From Syntrophomonadaceae bacterium (GTDB lineage: Bacteria > Bacillota > Dethiobacteria > DTU022), in assembly GCA_007130585.1 (NCBI GenBank), contig SLSE01000073.1:1-5964 (forward strand): a DNA stretch of 5,964 nt, written 5' to 3'. Below the pieces are notes generated by a model that worked only from the letters and a program-made list of their open reading frames with translations, did no database searches and was not told the origin of the DNA. The stretch's first letter is position 1. Each line of letters begins with the position of its first letter. Shown here piece after piece: positions 1 to 5,199 of the stretch. Position numbers and translations under genes: made by a program.

Positions 1-119
1 ATAACATAATGGCAACCGAACCTGCCCGGGTGCCAATTGTTCGCCGGAAAGCTGCGTTATGCAGGATTACCGGGGCAGGATCAAGAATAAAAGAAGTTGT
101 AAAGACCGGATAGCTCCGC

Positions 120-250
120 AGTACACAATAACCGGGACGGATGGAAAATACATGTCCACACTGACTAAGCTTGTAACAAGCATTAAGACCGCCAAAGCCC
201 TTTACAGGGCAAAGGAACTGGGACGCAACCGGGTTGAAGCAGCTTTATAG
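120..250 (+). pseudogene. 3' remnant of a GGDEF (diguanylate cyclase) gene
   Basis: The last ~22 codons before the stop at 248-250 encode KALYRAKELGRNRVEAAL, which matches the closing helix of GGDEF domains (typically ADxALYRAKExGRNRV). GGDEF domains make cyclic di-GMP from two GTP. Nothing upstream in any of the three forward frames resembles the rest of the domain: no GGDEF/GGEEF signature and no SIGVA strand. The preceding residues are also off-pattern (SIKTAK in place of the usual S-ADK). In this frame a stop lies at 2-4, and the first ATG at 59 gives only 63 residues. I read this as the decayed or recombined tail of a former gene, not a functional cyclase. The left boundary is approximate. 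A real gene ending here after a frameshift outside the window is possible but would not restore the missing core. The stop overlaps the ribosome binding site of the next gene. Confidence 0.6.
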
Positions 251-256
251 GAGGTG
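249..256 (+). promoter_or_regulatory. Shine-Dalgarno site of the SagB-type gene, overlapping the upstream stop codon
   Basis: AGGAGGTG, a near-perfect anti-16S match, lies 5 bases before the ATG at 262. It begins on the last two bases of the TAG that closes the GGDEF remnant. This supports the ATG at 262 as the start. It also suggests the nitroreductase was once translationally coupled to the gene that has since decayed. Confidence 0.8.
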
Positions 257-261
257 CAGGC

Positions 262-987
262 ATGACTTACGGAGATGATTTTCAGCGCCTGAGCAAGTAC
301 AGCCGCGATAGCCTCGGCGGAAGATCCCCCGGCTTACACGGCAAACCCCCGCTGTATAAAACTTACCCGCCCGACCTGGAACGCTTTGAACTGGAAAAAC
401 CGGATCGCAGCGGGGGAATGCCCCTGTATTCGGCGCTGCAGCAGCGGCGTTCGGAACGCAATTACGGGAAAACCGCCCTTCCGGTCAGTAAACTGTCCCA
501 GGTCTTATGGGCGGCCCAGGGAGTTACACTGAGTACGGAATACCACCAGTTTCGCACCGCTCCTTCCGCAGGAGGACTGTTCCCGATCGAGACATATTGC
601 GTGATTAACAACGTGGAAGGCTTTAAACCCGGGGTCTATCATTACCAGGTTCCAATCCATGCCCTGGTTCTGATCCGCGAAGGCAGCTTCGGGACCGGGT
701 TGGCCAGGGCCGCTCTCGGCCAGAAAATGCTGCGCGACGCATCCTTTAACCTGGTCTGGAGCGCCATGATCGATCGCTCAAAGTGGAAGTATGATCAGCG
801 GGCTTACCGTTATGTTTACCTGGATGCCGGCCATATCGCCCAGAACACCGCCCTGGCCGCGGTATCCTGCGGTCTCGGTTCCTGCCAGGTAGGAGCCTTC
901 TTTGACCGGGAAGTAGATGAAATAATCGGGGTTGACGGCGAAAAAGAATTTTCCATCTACATGTCCTCGATAGGCAAGCCGGTTTGA
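262..987 (+). CDS. SagB/ThcOx-type nitroreductase-family dehydrogenase
   Basis: This is a 241-residue FMN-dependent oxidoreductase of the nitroreductase fold, SagB-type branch. Visible signatures in order: an N-terminal KYSRDSLGG segment (residues 12-20) typical of stand-alone SagB-like proteins; RRSERNYG (62-69), the FMN-phosphate-binding RxSxRxY/F motif; APSAGGLFPIETY (100-112); GVYHY (124-128); KYDQRAYRY (176-184), holding the Lys-Tyr pair implicated in azoline oxidation by thiazole/oxazole dehydrogenases; DAGHIAQN (188-195); and GLGSCQVGAF (204-213). Length fits the family. In azole-peptide clusters the enzyme oxidises thiazolines and oxazolines to aromatic azoles with a YcaO cyclodehydratase, but no cyclodehydratase, precursor peptide or transporter is visible here. 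The substrate of this orphan is unknown and could be a small molecule. There is no signal peptide, so it is cytoplasmic. The ATG has a strong SD 5 bases upstream. YjbQ follows 60 bases downstream. Confidence 0.9.
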   Translation: MTYGDDFQRLSKYSRDSLGGRSPGLHGKPPLYKTYPPDLERFELEKPDRSGGMPLYSALQQRRSERNYGKTALPVSKLSQVLWAAQGVTLSTEYHQFRTAPSAGGLFPIETYCVINNVEGFKPGVYHYQVPIHALVLIREGSFGTGLARAALGQKMLRDASFNLVWSAMIDRSKWKYDQRAYRYVYLDAGHIAQNTALAAVSCGLGSCQVGAFFDREVDEIIGVDGEKEFSIYMSSIGKPV

Positions 988-1047
988 AGCTAACCGCTTT
1001 TATAAAATGAATACCGGGAACCCTGCGCCTCCGGAAGGAGAGACTTT

Positions 1048-1458
1048 ATGAGTATCAGGCAAACTGAGTTTACAATTAGCACCTCTGCGCGGGAAGCGCT
1101 TTATGATATTACCGGCCGGGTAAAAAAAGAGGTCTTAAACAGCGGCATTGAAAAAGGCCTGATTAATGTTTATGTCCGCGGAGCCACGGCTGCGATAATG
1201 ATCCAGGAAGGATGGGATTACAGCGTGCAAAACGATGCTGTTGCCCTGCTGGCAAAGTTAATCCCGCGGGGAGTCTGGGAACATGACCGCCAGGACGGAA
1301 ATGGCGACGCACACCTGAAAGCGGGACTGGTCGGACCGTCGGAGAGCATTCCGGTAATAGCCGGTAAAATCGGCCTCTCTACCTGGCAGAATATTTTTCT
1401 GTGCGAGTTTGACGGACCCCGGGAAAAAAGGAGTATTGTAATAACAGTAACCGCTTAG
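1048..1458 (+). CDS. yjbQ: YjbQ/UPF0047 family protein (secondary thiamine-phosphate synthase-like)
   Basis: A 136-residue protein, full length for the UPF0047/YjbQ family of small cytoplasmic beta-rich proteins. Some members show weak thiamine-phosphate synthase activity, which is why databases use that name; the physiological role is unresolved. Signatures: GATAAIMIQE (45-54), a version of the family HTTAAxxxNE motif; LIPRGVWEHDRQDGNGDAH (71-89), with the expected His79 and His89 around DGNGDAH; KAGLVGPSESIPV (91-103); and LSTWQNIFLCEFDGPR (110-125), the usual closing motif. The first motif has Gly45 where many members have His, which places it in the G(S/A)TAA subgroup. The ATG is preceded by GGAAGGAG with a 7-base gap. 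It sits 60 bases after the SagB-type gene with no evident terminator between them, so co-transcription is likely. It converges on the DUF2752 gene, with 9 bases between the stops. Confidence 0.9.
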   Translation: MSIRQTEFTISTSAREALYDITGRVKKEVLNSGIEKGLINVYVRGATAAIMIQEGWDYSVQNDAVALLAKLIPRGVWEHDRQDGNGDAHLKAGLVGPSESIPVIAGKIGLSTWQNIFLCEFDGPREKRSIVITVTA

Positions 1459-1467
1459 GGGCCGTTA

Positions 1468-1890
1468 TTAGCCGGGAGGCCTGAGGATGGATAACCAGGC
1501 AAAGTTCCTGGCGATCCAAAACAGGATTACCAGGGCTAAATATGACCAGACCAGGAAGGGAGCAATTCGAATATCGGCAGGCGTAAAACGCTGATCGAAA
1601 GCCAGCCTGGAGGCTGTCCATGCGGCGTAAAAAATCAGGGGCATGGTAAAAACAGCCAGCACATTGCTTTTCATGGCCAGGAGGATATTTCCGTTTAAGA
1701 GGTGGATCATGGCCCTGGTGCCCCCACAGGCCGGGCAGAGCAGCCCGGTTGCCTGGGAAAACAGGCACTCATGGGGGCGGACCAATTCGCGCAGTTCGCT
1801 GTCCGCAACATAGAAATAGGCAAGCGCAACAACTAATATTACCATCAGTAACAAACTGCGCCCGAGCCATAGTTTTATAGTTTTATCCAA
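1468..1890 (-). CDS. DUF2752 membrane protein
   Basis: A 140-residue small integral membrane protein with the DUF2752 signature CPACGGTR at residues 52-59, preceded by ECLFSQATGLL (41-51), which fits the family pattern C-x(5)-TG-xx-CPxCGGTR. Hydrophobic segments lie at roughly 12-28, 68-95 and 110-128, with the cysteine motif between the first and second. The biochemical function of the family is unknown; the Cys pair could bind metal or be redox active, which is inference. The start is TTG at 1888-1890. The frame has a stop just upstream and no ATG before Met16, and a GAAGGAA ribosome binding site lies about 10 bases before the TTG. A CTG three bases further upstream is the only other candidate start. 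It is the last gene of the minus-strand PBP-DUF4190-DUF2752 cluster, 31 bases after DUF4190. The rare TTG start and longer SD spacing suggest modest translation. Confidence 0.85.
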   Translation of the reverse strand: MDKTIKLWLGRSLLLMVILVVALAYFYVADSELRELVRPHECLFSQATGLLCPACGGTRAMIHLLNGNILLAMKSNVLAVFTMPLIFYAAWTASRLAFDQRFTPADIRIAPFLVWSYLALVILFWIARNFAWLSILRPPG

Positions 1891-1921
1891 CAGCCGATCA
1901 TTCCTTCAAGTATTCGAACTC

Positions 1922-2218
1922 TTAGAAGTATATTTCCTGCTGAATTAAATCAAATATTTCGGTAAACAGCAGCTGGCCCAGGATAGCAAAAATTATTCCC
2001 AGCGCTGTTGCTGCCACACCAAGGATTATACCGGCCAGGGCATATTTCTGCTGCTGCTGGTGCCCGAGAATCCCGCAGACGATGGCAACAAGCCCTAAAA
2101 CGATTGACATGTAGGGGCAGCAAAAAAACAGCAGCATCCCGAGAATTCCGGCCACCAGGGCTATAGTTCCTAAAGTGTTGTTGGTGGCCTGAACAGCCAC
2201 CGGCTTTGTTCCATCCAT
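1922..2218 (-). CDS. DUF4190 small membrane protein
   Basis: A 98-residue protein that is almost entirely hydrophobic after a short polar N-terminus (1-14). The order is TLGTIALVAGILGML (15-29), a helix breaking at FFCCPYMS (31-38), a second helix GLVAIVCGILG (42-52), a polar turn HQQQQK (53-58), and a third helix YALAGIILGVAATALGIIFA (59-78). The repeated A-L-xx-G-I-L/I-G helix pattern and the turn after ILG are typical of DUF4190, often found as a small stand-alone membrane protein in Bacillota and Actinomycetota. Its function is unknown. The ATG at 2218 has GGAGGTG four bases upstream (2223-2229), a strong site; an overlapping ORF from 2231 in another frame is a shadow. It lies 33 bases after the PBP gene and 31 before DUF2752, so it is probably the middle gene of that operon. 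Confidence 0.83.
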   Translation of the reverse strand: MDGTKPVAVQATNNTLGTIALVAGILGMLLFFCCPYMSIVLGLVAIVCGILGHQQQQKYALAGIILGVAATALGIIFAILGQLLFTEIFDLIQQEIYF

Positions 2219-2251
2219 AACGCACCTCCATGATATTTCGTTGTCAGCTGA

Positions 2252-4693
2252 TTAATCATCACTGACATAATCTTCCCACCAGCTCAGGCCGCCGTTACCT
2301 TCACCGCCGCCCTGCCCGTTGGGTTCTTCCTCCCCGGGTTCTTCTCCCGGTTCACCGTTGTTGCCGCCGCCATTTTCCCCTTCATCGGGCGGAGGTTCCG
2401 GTTCATCATTATCATCAGGCGGTTCTTCACCAGGATCCGGATCCGGGCGCCCGTCATCAGGCTCTCTTTGACCGTTTTCATCCCGTCCCTCATCGTCCGG
2501 CCCTTCAGGCTCTTCGATGAATATGTCATGCAGGTCACAGGTTCCGCGGGGAGCATATCTTTCGGTAAAATAATCACTGCGCACCGACCCCTCCGCGCGG
2601 CAGCCTTCAGTGGGGCGCAGGCCTGACCTGGTGCATACTTCCATCCTGATAATACCGTCGGGCCTGGAAAAGTCTCTTATCTCCAGGTCTTTGAATGCTT
2701 CAAGGAATACTTCGCGCAGGAATGCTGTTGAATAGCGCCAGCCCTGCTGGATACCGCCCATTTTCGGTTCGTCGTAGCCCATCCAGAAGGAAGCAACCAG
2801 GTTGGGAGTGTAAGCAACCAGGTAAACATCCTTCCAGTTTTCCGTAGTTCCGGTTTTCGCGGCAACCGGACGGTCAATCTGCAGGGCCCGTCCCAGGTAC
2901 TTGGTAACAAAGTCCTGCAATATGTCGTTTACAAGAAAGGTGGCCTGGGGGCTTAAAACCTGCCTGGGGTTAAAATCATTTTCGTAAAGGACCGCTCCGT
3001 GACGGTCAACGATTCTCTCTACCGTGTGCAGGTCCACCCTGACGCCGTTATTAGCCAGTACGCCGTAGGCCTGGGCCATATCCACTGCGGTAACCCCGTG
3101 TGTAAATCCGCCCAGGGCCAGGGCCAGGTTGTCAATTTCGGACGGACCGATAGTGGAAATGCCCATCCGTTCGGCATAACCGACTCCCACCCGGGTTCCC
3201 AGGTCCTGAAAGGCCCGCACTGCAGGGACATTATAGGAGTAATAGAGCGCTTCCCGGGCCGGTAATAAACCCCTGAACCGGTTGTCAAAGTTTTTGGGCT
3301 GCCAGCCCTGGGGGCCCCTGAATGGCGAATCATCCAGTGTAGAGCCCGCCCCGGCCAGGGTTCCTTCCTCAAAGGCAGGTGCATAAGTAATGATCGGCTT
3401 GATCGCCGAGCCGGGCTGGCGCAGGGTACTGAAACGGAGCACTTCATCCTTTTTTTTCTGATACTCCCGTCCCCCGCCCAGGGCTTTAATCCTTCCCGTG
3501 TTGGGATCGGCCAAAACAATTGCTGCCTGGGGCTGCGGAACCCCGCCTTCCTCGTCGACCAGTTCCTGCAGCTGGGACCTGGTTAAGTCCACCCCGGGCG
3601 GCAGACCGGCGATAGCCTGCCTGACTGCCGGCATATCGACATAGATTGTCGTTGGGTAAAGATCGGTCCTGCCCAGTACTTCTTCCACGTGTTTTTGCAT
3701 GTGGGGCTCCAGGGTTGTGTAAACACGCAGCCCGCCGGTGTAAATGGCCCGATAGGCTTCCTCCCGGGAGCCGATCCCGGGCATGTTGCTTAAAATCCTG
3801 ATTAATTCATGGTGCACCACGTAATCTACAAAATGCGGATACGGATACATCGGATCTTTCGGTTCGGCAAACTCGTGCTCCTGGCTGAGCGCCTCCCGGT
3901 ACTGGTATTCACTGATAAACTCTTTACGCTTCATGTTGGAAAGAACCAATTCCATACGTGCTAATGATTCACCCTCATTATCGAAGGGATTGTAGTAATT
4001 AGGCGAGCGAACCGCACCGGCCAGCATAGCCGCTTCGGCCACGCTCAGGGCATCTACGTGCTTCCCAAAATAAGTCTGGGCGGCAGCTTCAACCCCGTAA
4101 GCCCCGTTACCGAAATAAATCCTGTTCAGGTATAGTTCAAGAATTTCGTCTTTTCCATAGCTCCGCTCGAGCTGGACGGCCAGCCAGATTTCCTGGACCT
4201 TCCGCCGGTATGTAGTTTCGGTTGTCAAAAAAGCATTCTGAGCCAGCTGCTGCGTAATGGTACTTCCACCCTGGACAATTGTCCCGGCCTGGAAGTTGGC
4301 ATAAGCGGCCCGCATGCTGCCGATAATGTCAAACCCAAAGTGGTCGAAAAACCTTTCATCCTCGATGGCAATAAAAGCCTCCCGGACATGCCCGGGAATT
4401 TGATCGAGATCAACCACTATGCGGTTTTGCTCCTCATGCAGGGCCATAACCTCATTGCCGTTATAATCGTAGATATAAGATGTTTCCACGGTAGCCAGCC
4501 TTGACAGGTCAAAAGGCGGCGCTTCATTTATGAAGTTGGCAACTACCGCAGCCGCTGCGCCTCCGCTGATTAAAAGCAGGGTAACCAAAAAAGCAAAAAG
4601 AATTTTAATAATATTACCGGCCCGACGTTTTTTCTTTGCCTTTAATGCGGGTTTTGCTGTTAGCTGATCTATGGGTACTTTTTTTTCTGCCAC
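2252..4693 (-). CDS. Class A penicillin-binding protein (PBP1A-type transglycosylase/transpeptidase)
   Basis: An 813-residue bifunctional peptidoglycan synthase (ponA/mrcA-like) that polymerises lipid II glycan strands and cross-links their peptides on the outer face of the membrane. A basic cytoplasmic tail (KAKKKRR, 18-24) precedes one membrane anchor (about 28-53). The GT51 domain (~75-255) has EDERFFDHFG (111-120; catalytic Glu111), GGSTITQQ (142-149), RRKVQE (163-168; second Glu168) and KDEILELYLN (181-190). The transpeptidase domain (~385-670) has SAIK (429-432; Ser429 nucleophile), SYN (486-488) and KTGTT (613-617). All catalytic motifs are intact. A Cys-containing segment (687-719) leads to a low-complexity tail (~727-803) of Glu, Asp, Pro, Gly and Asn, ending in SWWEDY. 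The start is GTG at 4691-4693 with AGGAGG ten bases upstream; no Met occurs before residue 83, inside the extracytoplasmic domain. It is the first gene of a likely operon with DUF4190 and DUF2752. Confidence 0.97.
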   Translation of the reverse strand: MAEKKVPIDQLTAKPALKAKKKRRAGNIIKILFAFLVTLLLISGGAAAAVVANFINEAPPFDLSRLATVETSYIYDYNGNEVMALHEEQNRIVVDLDQIPGHVREAFIAIEDERFFDHFGFDIIGSMRAAYANFQAGTIVQGGSTITQQLAQNAFLTTETTYRRKVQEIWLAVQLERSYGKDEILELYLNRIYFGNGAYGVEAAAQTYFGKHVDALSVAEAAMLAGAVRSPNYYNPFDNEGESLARMELVLSNMKRKEFISEYQYREALSQEHEFAEPKDPMYPYPHFVDYVVHHELIRILSNMPGIGSREEAYRAIYTGGLRVYTTLEPHMQKHVEEVLGRTDLYPTTIYVDMPAVRQAIAGLPPGVDLTRSQLQELVDEEGGVPQPQAAIVLADPNTGRIKALGGGREYQKKKDEVLRFSTLRQPGSAIKPIITYAPAFEEGTLAGAGSTLDDSPFRGPQGWQPKNFDNRFRGLLPAREALYYSYNVPAVRAFQDLGTRVGVGYAERMGISTIGPSEIDNLALALGGFTHGVTAVDMAQAYGVLANNGVRVDLHTVERIVDRHGAVLYENDFNPRQVLSPQATFLVNDILQDFVTKYLGRALQIDRPVAAKTGTTENWKDVYLVAYTPNLVASFWMGYDEPKMGGIQQGWRYSTAFLREVFLEAFKDLEIRDFSRPDGIIRMEVCTRSGLRPTEGCRAEGSVRSDYFTERYAPRGTCDLHDIFIEEPEGPDDEGRDENGQREPDDGRPDPDPGEEPPDDNDEPEPPPDEGENGGGNNGEPGEEPGEEEPNGQGGGEGNGGLSWWEDYVSDD

Positions 4694-4732
4694 CCGCTGT
4701 GAGCCTCCTTTTAATACTAATAACCGGCGTCT

Positions 4733-4757
4733 GCCCGGCTGACACTATCAGCAGGGC
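4733..4757 (-). promoter_or_regulatory. Hairpin in the PBP leader, at the predicted mRNA 5' end
   Basis: Read on the minus strand the sequence is GCCC, T, GCTGA, loop TAGTG, TCAGC, C, GGGC: nine pairs with one T-C mismatch and a 5-base loop. It starts at about the position where transcription would begin from the TATAAT at 4764-4769. The transcript would therefore carry a stem-loop at its extreme 5' end, about 40 bases before the GTG. Such structures can protect an mRNA from 5' decay. It could instead be a protein-binding inverted repeat. No run of T follows, so it is not an intrinsic terminator. Confidence 0.4.
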
Positions 4758-4763
4758 GCAGTT

Positions 4764-4769
4764 ATTATA
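4764..4769 (-). promoter_or_regulatory. Candidate -10 element of the PBP operon promoter
   Basis: A perfect TATAAT on the minus strand, which would give a leader of about 64 bases before the PBP start codon. No good -35 box is visible at 16-18 bases (ACATGC at 17 is poor), so the promoter may need an activator or use another sigma factor. A second minus-strand TATAAT at 4857-4862, also without a -35, is an alternative further upstream. Confidence 0.4.
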
Positions 4770-4772
4770 CAA

Positions 4773-4802
4773 AATAACCCCCCTTTGCATGTTCAGGTTA
4801 TT
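4773..4802. repeat. Inverted repeat AATAACC-N16-GGTTATT over the putative PBP -35 region
   Basis: Two perfect 7-base arms (4773-4779 and 4796-4802) separated by 16 bases. The interval between them is where the -35 of the minus-strand promoter would sit. The right arm also extends to a 9-base match with a more distant partner: CTAATAACC at 4717-4725 is the reverse complement of GGTTATTAG at 4796-4804. It could be an operator; no known regulator site is recognised. Confidence 0.3.
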
Positions 4803-4830
4803 AGCAGTCCGTTAAAACCACCGGTATAAT
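4801..4830 (+). promoter_or_regulatory. Weak candidate plus-strand promoter
   Basis: TTAGCA (4801-4806; 4 of 6 match to TTGACA), an 18-base spacer and a perfect TATAAT (4825-4830). It would read rightward, away from the PBP gene and antisense to the small gene at 4980-5177. No convincing plus-strand gene lies downstream, so it may be a chance match in an AT-rich gap or drive a short RNA. Confidence 0.2.
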
Positions 4831-4877
4831 CTGTGCAAAAAGAGGTTTATGAAGTGATTATAACACAAAATGGCTCC

Positions 4878-4894
4878 ACAATAACTATTATTGT
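4878..4894. repeat. AT-rich palindrome ACAATAA-CTA-TTATTGT
   Basis: Seven-base perfect arms around a CTA centre, followed on the plus strand by TTT. It may be a protein-binding site or a very weak plus-strand terminator; the stem has only two GC pairs, too weak for a confident terminator call. The rest of the 4694-4979 gap contains no supported gene. Confidence 0.3.
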
Positions 4895-4979
4895 TTTCCC
4901 GGATTTCCTAACAGGCATACCCGGCAAATAACCGTCCATTCGACATCAGTTAAATTCTTAATCTTCATAACCGGTTGGC

Positions 4980-5177
4980 TTAACAGCTAAAACGGTTTGC
5001 TTCATCTTCTTCAGGCAAATAGTGCGGATTACTGACATCTTCACCGCAATAGCAGCATTCTATCTCCGACCTGGCTCTTTCCGGGCTGGAACTGTAGAAT
5101 TTTTTTACACAGTGCTGACATTCCCATTCAAACAACTTGATCAGTCCCTTACAGTTATTAAAGGTATGCTGTGTCAT
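4980..5177 (-). CDS. Small zinc-ribbon-like protein, function unknown
   Basis: A 65-residue hypothetical protein. CQHC (residues 20-23) and CCYC (41-44) form two CxxC knuckles 17 residues apart, the layout of a rubredoxin-like or zinc-ribbon fold. They are preceded by the aromatic FEWEC common at the start of such domains and followed by an acidic tail (PEEDEANRFSC). No wider family is recognised. The role may be metal-dependent binding of nucleic acid, protein or a partner enzyme (inference). The start is uncertain: the ATG at 5177 has no clear SD, while an in-frame TTG at 5133-5135 (residue 15) has AAGGGA (5145-5150) nine bases upstream and would give a 51-residue protein starting right at the ribbon. 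It lies 22 bases after the enoyl-CoA hydratase stop on the same strand, so it is probably co-transcribed with it. Confidence 0.65.
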   Translation of the reverse strand: MTQHTFNNCKGLIKLFEWECQHCVKKFYSSSPERARSEIECCYCGEDVSNPHYLPEEDEANRFSC

Positions 5178-5199
5178 GTCAGTCGCTATCCGGTTTAAA

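Noticed and set aside
59..250. 63-codon ORF as an intact novel gene
   Set aside because: Only its C-terminal ~20 residues resemble anything (the GGDEF end helix), the first ATG lacks a convincing SD, and the N-terminal half has no protein-like pattern. It is better read as a gene remnant.
262..1458. Azole-modified peptide (bacteriocin) cluster
   Set aside because: Only the dehydrogenase-like gene is present. No YcaO protein, precursor peptide, protease or transporter is found in the window.
1379..1768. 129-codon minus-strand ORF
   Set aside because: It overlaps DUF2752 in another frame and runs antisense into YjbQ, both clearly coding. Its composition is that of a shadow frame.
3019..3519. 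166-codon minus-strand ORF inside the PBP gene
   Set aside because: It lies wholly within the transpeptidase domain coding sequence in another frame and has no recognisable motif.
4733..4757. Intrinsic terminator between the hydratase unit and the PBP gene
   Set aside because: The stem is not followed by a T-run on either strand.
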